Under the pieces are notes generated by a model. The model was not told the DNA's origin. It did no database searches and saw nothing but the letters and a program-made list of their open reading frames with translations. Shown piece after piece: positions 16,257-24,032 of a stretch of DNA of 64,000 nt (position 1 is its first letter; each line of letters starts with the position of its first letter). A program made the position numbers and the translations under genes. Origin of the DNA: Brevundimonas sp. (GTDB lineage: Bacteria > Pseudomonadota > Alphaproteobacteria > Caulobacterales > Caulobacteraceae). The stretch lies in contig NZ_JACESA010000001.1 of assembly GCF_013912065.1 (NCBI RefSeq), forward strand, positions 62,001-126,000, written 5' to 3'.

Positions 16257-17213
16257 ATGACAGACCCTGTTTCCTCCAGCCCCCGCCAGATCCGCGTCGC
16301 CGCCCTCTATCGCTTCGCTGTGATCGCCGACGTCGAGGCGGTGCGGGATCGACTGCACGCCGCCTGCGAGGCCAACACGGTCAAGGGGACGTTGCTGGTC
16401 GCGACCGAGGGGCTGAACGGGACCATCGCCGGCCCTGAATCAGGCGTCGAGGCGGTCCTGACCGAGATCAGGGCCGTTCCCGGGTTCGAGGAACTCGAGG
16501 TCAAATACGCCTGGACCCGCGACATGCCCTTCCTGCGGCTGAAGGTGCGGATCAAGCGCGAGATCGTCACCATGGGGCAGCCGGATCTGGATCCGGCGCG
16601 GCAGGCGGGGGTCTATGTCCCGCCAGAGGACTGGAACGCCCTGATCGCCGATCCGACCACATTGGTGATCGACACCCGCAACGATTACGAGGGCGAGATC
16701 GGCGCTTTCGACGGGGCGGTGCAGCCGAACACCCACAGCTTCCGCAACTTCCCCGACTGGTTCCGCACCGAGGGCCGCGCCCTGCTGGAGGAGCGCAAGC
16801 CCCGGCGGGTGGCCATGTACTGCACCGGCGGCATCCGCTGCGAGAAGTCGACGGCCTTCCTGAAGGCCGAGGGGGTGGAGAACGTCCATCACCTGGAAGG
16901 CGGCATTCTGCGTTATCTTGAGGAGGTCGAGCCGGCCGACAGCCTTTGGCGCGGCGACTGTTTCGTCTTCGACGAGCGGGTCTCGGTCGGCCATGGCCTG
17001 GTCCAGGGCGACCATGTCCTGTGTCGGGGATGCCGCATGCCCGTCGACGCCGAGGGCCGCGCCTCGCCTCATTTCATCGAAGGCGTCTGCTGCGACCGCT
17101 GCCGCGACACCCGCGACGACGCCCAGCGCCTGCGCTACGCCGAGCGGCAGAGACAGATCGAGCTGGCCCGGCAGCGCGGCCTCGATCACCTGGGGCGGCG
17201 GGACGACGGCTGA
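16257..17213 (+). CDS. trhO: tRNA uridine(34) hydroxylase TrhO (rhodanese-like)
   Basis: TrhO (YceA) performs oxygen-dependent hydroxylation of U34 in certain tRNAs. The 318 residues contain an N-terminal acylphosphatase-like domain (TEGLNGTIAG, YAWTRDMPFLRLKVRIKREIV), then a rhodanese domain with VIDTRNDYE and the active-site loop YCTGGIRCEKST, whose cysteine acts in the reaction. A C-terminal segment has two CxxC pairs (CRGC and CDRC), possibly a zinc site. It sits 28 bases after tRNA-Arg, a fitting neighbour for a tRNA modification enzyme. Confidence 0.94.
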   Translation: MTDPVSSSPRQIRVAALYRFAVIADVEAVRDRLHAACEANTVKGTLLVATEGLNGTIAGPESGVEAVLTEIRAVPGFEELEVKYAWTRDMPFLRLKVRIKREIVTMGQPDLDPARQAGVYVPPEDWNALIADPTTLVIDTRNDYEGEIGAFDGAVQPNTHSFRNFPDWFRTEGRALLEERKPRRVAMYCTGGIRCEKSTAFLKAEGVENVHHLEGGILRYLEEVEPADSLWRGDCFVFDERVSVGHGLVQGDHVLCRGCRMPVDAEGRASPHFIEGVCCDRCRDTRDDAQRLRYAERQRQIELARQRGLDHLGRRDDG

Positions 17214-17224
17214 CGGGGCGCCGG

Positions 17225-17311
<87 letters not shown>

Positions 17312-17400
17312 TTGCCGGATCGCCCGGTCGGGCGGACGCCATAGCAGGCGAAGGCCTCATTAACCAAAGCGGAAATGTCTTCGGTCATCCTGTTTTTACA

Positions 17401-18231
17401 GTGAAGACGAAGGCGAGGCTGATGACGGCTGGACGATGGATGAGACGCGCCCTGGCGATGGGGCTGTTCTCGCTGCTGGCGGCCTGTTCGACGTTCGGCG
17501 GCGGACGGGGCGGGGGCGGGATCCCGGTGGTCAAGGATCCGGCGCCGATCGTGTCGGGGACGATGCGGCCCTATCAGGTGCGCGGACGCTGGTACACGCC
17601 CAAGGAACAGCCGAACTATGACGAGGTTGGAATGGCCTCCTGGTACGGCGACGCCTTCAATGGGCGGCCGACCTCGACCGGCGAACGGTTCGACATGCAT
17701 GAGCTGACGGCGGCCCATAAGACCCTGCCGTTGCCCGGTCTGGTCGAGGTTACCAATCTGACGAACGGGCGGCGGATCGTCGTGCGGGTCAATGATCGCG
17801 GGCCGTTCGTGGACGGGCGGATCATCGACCTGTCGCGGGAGGCGGCGGACGAACTGGACATGCGGCGTCAGGGCGTGGCGCGGGTGCGGGTCCGCTATCT
17901 GGGCCGGGCGCCCCGGCTGGGCGGCGGGACGGTGCTGCGGGCAGAGGCGGCGCAACCGGCTCAGGCGGCGGTGGCGACGGCTACCGCGGCGACGCCGGTC
18001 GCCGTGACCACCGGCCGTTCCTTCTGGGTCCAGGCCGGGGCGTTCTCGGACCAGAGGTCGGCGCAGCGAATCGCCGAGCGTCTGGGCGCACGCGCGACGG
18101 TGGCGGCCAATGACACAGGCGGATGGCGCGTTCTGGTCGGGCCCTGGGTCGACGCCAATTCGGCCGAGACCGCCCGTCAGGCGGTCGTGGCGCGCGGATA
18201 TGCGGACGCCCTGTTGATATCCGGCGGCTAA
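17401..18231 (+). CDS. rlpA: RlpA-like septal ring lipoprotein with SPOR domain
   Basis: RlpA is a lytic transglycosylase or peptidoglycan-associated lipoprotein at the division site. The 276 residues have a lipobox (LLAAC, Cys about residue 29), the double-psi beta-barrel with [38 protein letters not shown], an Ala/Thr-rich linker, and a C-terminal SPOR domain ([21 protein letters not shown]) that binds glycan stripped of peptides. The GTG at 17401 or ATG 17422 could be the start. tmk begins 37 bases later. Confidence 0.92.
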   Translation: MKTKARLMTAGRWMRRALAMGLFSLLAACSTFGGGRGGGGIPVVKDPAPIVSGTMRPYQVRGRWYTPKEQPNYDEVGMASWYGDAFNGRPTSTGERFDMHELTAAHKTLPLPGLVEVTNLTNGRRIVVRVNDRGPFVDGRIIDLSREAADELDMRRQGVARVRVRYLGRAPRLGGGTVLRAEAAQPAQAAVATATAATPVAVTTGRSFWVQAGAFSDQRSAQRIAERLGARATVAANDTGGWRVLVGPWVDANSAETARQAVVARGYADALLISGG

Positions 18232-18268
18232 GGCTTGCCTCCCGCGCCGCGGTCGCCATTGTGCGCCC

Positions 18269-18901
18269 GTGACCCGTGGACAGTTCATCAGCTTCGAGGG
18301 CGGCGAGGGCGCCGGCAAGTCGACCCAGGTCGCGCGGCTGGTCGCACGGCTGGAGCCTCTATTGGAAGGCCGAAAAGTGGTGCGCACGCGCGAACCGGGC
18401 GGCTCGAAAGGGGCGGAGGCGATCCGCAACCTGGTCGTGGCGACCGAGGCCGAGCCCTGGTCGGCGATGACCGAGACCCTGCTGATGTACGCCTCGCGCT
18501 CCGACCATCTTGAGCGGACCATCCGCCCGGCGCTGGAGGCCGGCGACTGGGTGGTGTGCGACCGGTTCGCCGATTCGAGCCGCGCCTATCAGGGCGCCGG
18601 GGGCGGGGTGGCCCAGAGCTTTATCGAACAGATCGACGCGGCCGTGGTCGGCGCCGACCAGCCGGACCTGACCCTGGTGTTCGACCTGCCGGTCGAGGTG
18701 GGGCTGGAGCGGGCGTTTGGGCGCGGCCAGCTGGAGACGCGGTTCGAATCCAAGGGGCTGGAGTTCCATCAGCGGCTGCGTGAGGGGTTCTTGCGCATCG
18801 TCGAGACCCATCCCGAACGGTGCGTGCGGATCGACGCCACCGGGTCGCTGGACGAGGTCGAGGCGCGGGTGTGGCGGGCGGTCCAGGATCGGCTGCTGTG
18901 A
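18269..18901 (+). CDS. tmk: Thymidylate kinase
   Basis: Tmk phosphorylates dTMP to dTDP for DNA synthesis. The 210 residues show the P-loop FEGGEGAGKSTQ, the TREPGG motif, the DRF(A)DSS motif (CDRFADSSRAYQGAGGG) and a lid region near RFESKGLEFHQRLREGF. The start is GTG, in line with other genes here. Its TGA overlaps the holB GTG (GTGA at 18898-18901). Confidence 0.96.
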   Translation: MTRGQFISFEGGEGAGKSTQVARLVARLEPLLEGRKVVRTREPGGSKGAEAIRNLVVATEAEPWSAMTETLLMYASRSDHLERTIRPALEAGDWVVCDRFADSSRAYQGAGGGVAQSFIEQIDAAVVGADQPDLTLVFDLPVEVGLERAFGRGQLETRFESKGLEFHQRLREGFLRIVETHPERCVRIDATGSLDEVEARVWRAVQDRLL

Positions 18902-19890
18902 GCGACGACCATCCGCGCGACCGGTTCGACCTGGTCCCCGATGCGGCGGCGGAGGCGGCCTTTCTGGACGCCTGGGAGCGGGGTCGTCTGCACCATGCCT
19001 GGCTGTTGTGCGGGGTCGAAGGCGCGGGGAAGGCGACCTTCGCCTATCGCGCGGCGCGACGACTGCTGGGGGCGGCTGCCGATCCGGCGCGCGGTCCGCT
19101 AGGGACGCGTCGCGACGATCCCGTCAGCCGGCTGATCTCGGCCCAGTCCCATCCCGATCTGCTGGTGCTGGAACGGCTGATCGAGGGCGGCAAGATCAAG
19201 AAGTCGATCTCGGTCGATCAGTCGCGCGACCTGCCCGAGTTCTTTTCCAAGAGCCCGTCACAGGCCCAGCATCGGGTGGCCATCATCGACGCCGCCGACG
19301 ACCTGAACCTGAACGCCGCCAACGCCTTGCTGAAGGTTCTGGAAGAGCCGCCGGAGCGAGGGGTTCTGTTTCTGGTGACCCATGCGCCGGGGCGGCTGCT
19401 GGCCACCATCCGGTCGCGTTGCCGGCGGCTGAGCTTTCCGATCTGGACGCCCGAGCGGCTGGAAACCCTGGTGCGCGACCGGACCGGGGCCGAGCGGGAG
19501 GAGGCCGAGCATGCGGCGGCCATGGCGGGGGGATCGCCGGGCGCGGCCCTGGCCCTGGCGTCCGGCGCGACCTTCGAGATGGACCAGCTGGCGCGCCGCT
19601 GGGTCGAGGGCGACGTTGACCGGGCCGAGGCATTGGCCGTCGCCGACAAGTTCCGGGGGGCCGAGGGGCAGGAGCGGTTCGACATACTGATGGATCGGCT
19701 GATCGCCGCGGTGCGGATGCGGGCCTTGGCGAGCGGGCCGGGCGCGGCCAATCGTTGGGCCGAGCTGTGGGAGCGGTTGCAGCCGCTGCCGGAACGGGCG
19801 GCGGGGCTGAACCTGGACCGGGCCGACGTGCTGGCCGGGGCTCTGGCCGACCTGAAGCGGGTTCAGGCGCAACACGAACGGATGGGCTGA
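18898..19890 (+). CDS. holB: DNA polymerase III delta-prime subunit
   Basis: HolB is part of the clamp loader that places the sliding clamp on primed DNA. The 330 residues have WLLCGVEGAGKATFAYRAA, a P-loop-like segment, DAADDLNLNAANALLKVLEEPP, and the SRC-type sensor motif as TIRSRCRRLSF. The GTG overlapping the tmk stop defines the start; an in-frame ORF back to 18820 lies inside tmk. The stop overlaps the tatD ATG (TGATG). Confidence 0.94.
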   Translation: MSDDHPRDRFDLVPDAAAEAAFLDAWERGRLHHAWLLCGVEGAGKATFAYRAARRLLGAAADPARGPLGTRRDDPVSRLISAQSHPDLLVLERLIEGGKIKKSISVDQSRDLPEFFSKSPSQAQHRVAIIDAADDLNLNAANALLKVLEEPPERGVLFLVTHAPGRLLATIRSRCRRLSFPIWTPERLETLVRDRTGAEREEAEHAAAMAGGSPGAALALASGATFEMDQLARRWVEGDVDRAEALAVADKFRGAEGQERFDILMDRLIAAVRMRALASGPGAANRWAELWERLQPLPERAAGLNLDRADVLAGALADLKRVQAQHERMG

Positions 19891-20672
19891 TGCTGATCGA
19901 CAGCCATGTGAACCTGCACGCCCCCCAGTTCGACGAGGATCGCGACGCAGTCATCGAACGGGCGCGGGCGGCCGGGGTCGGGCTGATGGTCGAGATCTCG
20001 GACCGGCTGACGACCTTCGAGGCGACCCACGGGTTGGCCATGGCGCATGACGACATCTGGTGCACGGTCGGGGTCCATCCGCATGAGGCCAAGGACGCGG
20101 CCGATCTGGCGGCGACGACCCTGGTCGAACTGGCCCAGCGGCCCAAGGTGGTCGGGATCGGCGAATGCGGCCTGGACTTCCACTATGACCTGAGCCCGCG
20201 CGAGGTTCAGGCGGCGGTGTTCCGCCAGCATGCGGCGGCGTCGCGGGAGACCGGCCTGCCGCTGGTGATCCATACGCGCGAGGCGGACGCGGTCATGGGG
20301 GCGATCCTGAGGGAAGAGCAGGCCGCCGGGCCGTTCAAGATGCTGATGCACTGCTACACCAGCGGGGCCGAACTGGCTGGAATCGCAGCGGAACTGGGGG
20401 CCTGGTTCTCGGTTTCGGGTATCGCCACCTTCAAGGCGGCGGAAGATGTGCGGGCGGTGATCCGGGACATGCCCGCCGACCGTATAATCGTCGAGACCGA
20501 CTGCCCCTATCTGGCGCCCATCCCGCATCGGGGGCGGCGCAACGAGCCGGCCTATGTGGGCCATGTGCTGGACAAGCTGGCCGAGATCCGGGGCTGGAGC
20601 GCCGAGGAGGCGGACCAGAGGACCACCGAGGCCTTCTTCGGCCTGTTTGATCGGATACCGAGGCCCGTATGA
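19890..20672 (+). CDS. tatD: TatD-family metal-dependent deoxyribonuclease
   Basis: A 260-residue TIM-barrel hydrolase with metal ligands visible in IDSHVNLH, VGVHPHEAKD, IGECGLDFHYD, VIHTREAD and IVETDCPYLAP. The first motif is normally DxHxH; here it reads DSHVN, so the second histidine of the first pair is replaced by Asn. Members act as 3'-5' nucleases in DNA repair or quality control. It overlaps holB upstream and the MBL hydrolase downstream (ATGA at 20669-20672). Confidence 0.92.
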   Translation: MLIDSHVNLHAPQFDEDRDAVIERARAAGVGLMVEISDRLTTFEATHGLAMAHDDIWCTVGVHPHEAKDAADLAATTLVELAQRPKVVGIGECGLDFHYDLSPREVQAAVFRQHAAASRETGLPLVIHTREADAVMGAILREEQAAGPFKMLMHCYTSGAELAGIAAELGAWFSVSGIATFKAAEDVRAVIRDMPADRIIVETDCPYLAPIPHRGRRNEPAYVGHVLDKLAEIRGWSAEEADQRTTEAFFGLFDRIPRPV

Positions 20673-21463
20673 GTTTCGAAGTCGTCATCCTGGGCAGCGG
20701 ATCGTCGGGCGGGGTGCCGCGTGGCGACGGCGACTGGGGCGTCTGCGACCCGGCCGAGCCGAGGAACCGGCGGATGCGCTGCTCGATGCTGGCGCGCAAG
20801 ACCGGGCCGGACGGCGTCACAAACATCCTGATCGACACCTCGCCGGACCTGCGCGAACAGATGCTGGCCAGCGGGACCCGGCATATAGACGCGGTCCTCT
20901 ATACCCACGACCACGCCGACCAGACCCATGGGATCGACGATCTGCGGACCTTCGCCACCCGGGCGCGCAAGCGGATTCCGGCCTGGATGGACGCGGCGAC
21001 CCTGACGTCTCTGTCGCACCGGTTCGACTATATCTTCGAGAGCAAGTTCGGCTATCCGCCGCTGCTGGACGCCCAGGTCATTCCGCCGCACGGGACGGCC
21101 TGGTCGGTGGAGGGGCCCGGGGGCGCGATCCCGGTGGTCACCTTCGATCAGGGGCACGGCCCGATCCGGTCGGTCGGCTATCGGCTGGGCGACATGGCCT
21201 ATTCCAGCGACGTGTCGGACCTGGACGAGGCGGCGACCCGGGCCGTGGCCGGTTGCCAGATCTGGATCGTCGACGCCCTGCGCTACACCCCCCATCCGAC
21301 CCATGCCCATCTGGACAGGACCCTGGAGTGGATTGCGGCGGCGGATGTGGAGCGGGCCGTGCTGACGAACCTGCATATCGACATGGATTACAAGGAACTG
21401 TCGGCGATCGTTCCGGCGAATGTCGAGGTCGGGTTCGACGGCTGGAGCCGGGTGATCGGCTGA
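20669..21463 (+). CDS. Metallo-beta-lactamase-fold hydrolase (PhnP-like)
   Basis: A 264-residue MBL-fold enzyme with the zinc motif YTHDHADQTHGIDDL, a GSGSSGGVPRGDGDWG start like PhnP and related phosphodiesterases, and ALRYTPHPTHAHLDRTLEWI towards the end. It is likely a cyclic-phosphodiester or small-molecule phosphodiesterase. It closes the tmk-holB-tatD operon, as in many alphaproteobacteria. No phosphonate genes are nearby, so the PhnP role is not implied. Confidence 0.9.
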   Translation: MSFEVVILGSGSSGGVPRGDGDWGVCDPAEPRNRRMRCSMLARKTGPDGVTNILIDTSPDLREQMLASGTRHIDAVLYTHDHADQTHGIDDLRTFATRARKRIPAWMDAATLTSLSHRFDYIFESKFGYPPLLDAQVIPPHGTAWSVEGPGGAIPVVTFDQGHGPIRSVGYRLGDMAYSSDVSDLDEAATRAVAGCQIWIVDALRYTPHPTHAHLDRTLEWIAAADVERAVLTNLHIDMDYKELSAIVPANVEVGFDGWSRVIG

Positions 21464-21465
21464 GA

Positions 21466-21525
21466 TTTGGCAGGTTTGGCATAAAAGCAGGGTGACAAAC
21501 CTGCCAAAGCGCCAAATGCGCCAGG
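21466..21525. repeat. TTTGGC palindromic element, copy A
   Basis: TTTGGCAGGTTTG (21466-21478) is perfectly mirrored by CAAACCTGCCAAA (21496-21508) with a 17-base loop, then GCGCCAAATGCGCCAGGG follows. The element begins three bases after the MBL hydrolase stop and has no T-run. Copy B starts exactly 100 bases downstream. The pair looks like a REP-type intergenic element. Confidence 0.7.
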
Positions 21526-21565
21526 GCGCGCAGGCTGCGGTGTCAGGATCGGCTGAGGCCGGTCG

Positions 21566-21618
21566 TTTGGCGCGAAAACAGGGCGCCAAAGGCGTCAAAG
21601 ACGCCAAACGCGCCAGGG
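21566..21618. repeat. TTTGGC palindromic element, copy B
   Basis: TTTGGCGC (21566-21573) is mirrored by GCGCCAAA (21583-21590), followed by GGCGTCAAAGACGCCAAACG and CGCCAGGG. The ending CGCCAGGG is shared with copy A. Within it, GCGTC/GACGC could form a second small hairpin. Confidence 0.65.
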
Positions 21619-21945
21619 AGCGTCTGCTGTGGCGTTGATGGAGGGCGGACGTCGCAGGGGACTGCGGCGCGAGCCCGATTTCAAAGACCGGAAGACGAGG
21701 CTAACACAGTCTGGATGCGTGTTGGGCCCATGGCGGTTTGGGCGTGTTAGGGCGTTGAAAGGATTGGTCTCGGTTCGGGAAATTAGGGGAGGTGACCTTC
21801 GTTGGTCTTCCTTGCTTCATCTATACGACCTCTCTCCTCATACTGGCATTCAACAGGGTCGTGCTGGAAAGCCGACGTGTCGAACGTCTGCTCGGGGTGG
21901 GATGCGGACTTTGAGTGAACACCGTGCGCCTGCTAACGTGTGGGC
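21619..21945. other. Non-coding stretch between repeats and the NTR-like gene
   Basis: No credible gene is seen here. A 109-codon open frame (21629-21958) is rich in Arg and Gly at first, has no domain or ribosome site, and ends inside the next gene. Base composition falls from GC-rich to a more mixed level, consistent with accessory DNA. Confidence 0.5.
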
Positions 21946-22338
21946 ATGCGCATCATAATTACGCTAATCTGTGCTACCGCATCGGCGCTGATCGCCGGAG
22001 TGGCGTGGGCATGCTCTTGCCCCAACTGGAGAAGCGCCGACGATCAACTCGGCTTCGCCGACGTCGCGTTCGTAGGAAAGGCAACGTCCTCTGTAACGGG
22101 GCGCGACGGCTACGTAATCACCGAGTTTGCTGTCTTCCGCACGCTGAAGGGAACTCACCAAGACGTTCAGCGGATCGCGCATGCACCCGGCTCTTGGGGG
22201 GCTACGTGCGGCATAGATTTCGATCAGTCACGAGACGTTCTCGTTCTCGCTAAGAGGCAGGGCGGCAAAATGTCCACGAGCGCCTGCGCCACACCTCGCT
22301 TTGGCCTGGGCGACTTCGAGCGGGCTGCCGCGCACTGA
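21946..22338 (+). CDS. Secreted NTR/TIMP-like protein
   Basis: A 130-residue protein with a signal peptide (residues 1 to about 20). After cleavage it would start CSCPNW, the CxC N-terminus typical of TIMP/netrin-like domains. FADVAFVGKATS and TEFAVFRTLKG resemble the bacterial TIMP-like family, in which a small OB barrel follows. Four cysteines could form two disulfides. Codon use is less GC-biased than in the neighbours. ATG 21946 is preferred to the GTG two codons earlier. Function is unknown. Confidence 0.7.
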   Translation: MRIIITLICATASALIAGVAWACSCPNWRSADDQLGFADVAFVGKATSSVTGRDGYVITEFAVFRTLKGTHQDVQRIAHAPGSWGATCGIDFDQSRDVLVLAKRQGGKMSTSACATPRFGLGDFERAAAH

Positions 22339-22353
22339 GCTCTCAGGGAGCTG

Positions 22354-22377
22354 ACGTCCGCAAAGGGTCGAAAGCGG
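22354..22377 (+). repeat. 24-bp direct repeat, left copy
   Basis: ACGTCCG...GGGTCGAAAGCGG matches the copy at 23678-23701 at 20 of 24 positions, in the same orientation. The two copies flank the serine hydrolase gene, 1.3 kb apart. Confidence 0.6.
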
Positions 22378-22544
22378 TCACGGCCTTCCTGGCGGAAAGC
22401 AGACGTTCGGTCCAACGCCCTGAAGCTGACCCATCGAGGGAAGGCTATGGGTTGTTAGCAGACGTTGGACGCCTCCCATCTTCAGCAACGACCGCTGCTC
22501 GGTTGTAGGCCCTCACCAACCCAACTGATCTGGGCTCCATCCAA

Positions 22545-23579
22545 TCAGCCAGGAGCACCGCAGACTGCGGCCCGGATCAAATCGATCGACAGACCCTCGC
22601 CACGCCAGACTTCACCAAAGTTCGTACGGTGATCATTGGAGTAGATCACGAGCGCGATTTCGAGATCGGGCATTAGAAAGTTCCGCACCTGAACCCCGCC
22701 GATTTCGCCGTAGCGTTCGACCAATCGGGTTTTGCCTATGCAGCTTTTAAGGTCGGGCGAATAGGACCAGACGCTGAGCGCCGCATAGCCTGACGCAGGG
22801 TCGCCAGTCAGCATGGTTGCCAGCGAGGTCGCGGAAATCAGCCGACCCTCGATCAGGGCGACATTGACCTTCAGCAGATCCTCGACCGTGCCGTATAGTC
22901 CGCCGGCTGGCCCGTAGGCCGACGGCCAGGCGGGTTGCTCAACGGTGCCGTCCTCCATAGTTGCCTCAACGCGAGGCTCGTCCGGCAGAGCCACGACGAA
23001 ACCAAGCAGCGCCCCGATGCGCTGGTTGACCTGCGTCAGATACGGCTCGCCAACGACCGCCTCAAGCACCTTGCCCAGAACGATGGTGTCGCAGTTGTTG
23101 TAGAGGAAGGTGGAGCCGGGATCGGCAGCGGTCGCCTGACAATACTGGAGTAGGTCGCCGGGCGGGCCAGCGGGCGTATCGGCCTGCCCTGCTAAACCCG
23201 AGCGATGGGCCAGAAGGTGCCGGATCGTGGTGCGGTCGGCGTTCGGTATCGGAGCGTCCGGAAGGTACGCCTTGACCGTCGCATCCAGCGCAATGTGTCC
23301 CTCATCGACCTGTTGGAAGATCAGGATGGCCGTGATCATTTTGGACACCGAAGCCCAACGGAACACCTCTCCGGTCTCATGCGGCTGACCAGATCGCACA
23401 TCTCCCAAGGCCGCGATCGAGAGTGACGACCCGTGAGCGACCCCGAAGACGCCTGCGTAGCCAACTTCGCTTTCCAAGCGAGATCGCATTGCAGCGACCC
23501 CTGCGTCAGAGTTCTGTGCCGCAGCGGGCAAAGGCAAAAGTGGGAGACAGAGCGCAAATATCCGCGAGATGAGCCGCAT
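22545..23579 (-). CDS. Secreted serine hydrolase (beta-lactamase/DD-peptidase fold)
   Basis: A 344-residue protein of the class C beta-lactamase / esterase / D-aminopeptidase superfamily. A signal peptide (MRLISRIFALCLPLLPLPAAAQ) is followed by the SxxK motif SVSKMIT and the YxN motif YNN; the third motif is less clear, perhaps GEIGG. The start is ATG 23579; an upstream in-frame extension lacks any signal peptide. It is a lone gene between short direct repeats in an accessory patch, with more relaxed codon use than the core genes. Substrate is unknown; resistance should not be assumed. Confidence 0.85.
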   Translation of the reverse strand: MRLISRIFALCLPLLPLPAAAQNSDAGVAAMRSRLESEVGYAGVFGVAHGSSLSIAALGDVRSGQPHETGEVFRWASVSKMITAILIFQQVDEGHIALDATVKAYLPDAPIPNADRTTIRHLLAHRSGLAGQADTPAGPPGDLLQYCQATAADPGSTFLYNNCDTIVLGKVLEAVVGEPYLTQVNQRIGALLGFVVALPDEPRVEATMEDGTVEQPAWPSAYGPAGGLYGTVEDLLKVNVALIEGRLISATSLATMLTGDPASGYAALSVWSYSPDLKSCIGKTRLVERYGEIGGVQVRNFLMPDLEIALVIYSNDHRTNFGEVWRGEGLSIDLIRAAVCGAPG

Positions 23580-23677
23580 CGTCTGAGTTCCCCACGACCC
23601 ATCCGGGCGTCCAGCGAAGTTAGACAGGCTTCGAAGCCGCCGCAAACCAAATGCACTTCCTGGCGCCACTGGACTCA

Positions 23678-23701
23678 ACGTCCGAGAAGGGTCGAAGACG
23701 G
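23678..23701 (+). repeat. 24-bp direct repeat, right copy
   Basis: ACGTCCG...GGGTCGAAGACGG pairs with the copy at 22354-22377 (20 of 24 identical). A related inverted piece, TTTCGACCCAGAGCCGACAT, follows at about 23716-23735. This suggests a decayed dispersed repeat around the serine hydrolase gene. Confidence 0.6.
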
Positions 23702-23768
23702 AATCCAGCGTTTCGACCCAGAGCCGACATTTGGAACATCAGCAGACTTGGCGGGGCAGGTCTGATCA

Positions 23769-23895
23769 CCGTCATCCTAGGCCTTGTGCCTAGGATCCAT
23801 ACGCCCGGTGTGTCGCGTGGGGCGCGGGCGGCGGATGTGCGGTCGCTTCTGACGTCTGAGTCTATGGATCCTAGGCACAAGGCCTAGGATGACGG
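23769..23895. repeat. 33-bp perfect inverted repeat
   Basis: Arms at 23769-23801 and 23863-23895 are perfect reverse complements, separated by 61 bases. Each arm contains an internal near-palindrome, CCTAGGCCTTGTGCCTAGG. This resembles the REP/BIME-like elements (GTCATCCT...AGGATCCAT type) scattered between alphaproteobacterial genes. The interior has no transposase. It lies between the serine hydrolase and the 3' end of recG. Confidence 0.85.
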
Positions 23896-24032
23896 GCGTG
23901 GGGTGTGGGGTGTCGGCCTCGAGGATGGGCTGCTGCTGGCACTGTGCCGGTTCGGATAGGGGCTGGCGCTGGGGCTTCGGCGAGGGCGTGGGGTCTGGGC
24001 CCGGGTATGGTGCGTGGGCATGGCCGCACCGC

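Noticed and set aside
17360-17400. A CtrA box upstream of rlpA (TTAACC)
   Set aside because: Only a half-site is present; the second TTAA at the required spacing is missing.
21629-21958. A 109-codon open frame before the NTR-like gene
   Set aside because: No domain, no ribosome site, Arg-rich start, and it overlaps the better supported signal-peptide gene.
22354-23701. The 24-bp direct repeats as phage attachment sites
   Set aside because: No integrase, no tRNA at either end, and the copies differ at 4 of 24 positions.
23769-23895. The 33-bp inverted repeat as ends of an insertion sequence
   Set aside because: Only 61 bases lie between the arms and contain no transposase frame; a REP-type element fits better.
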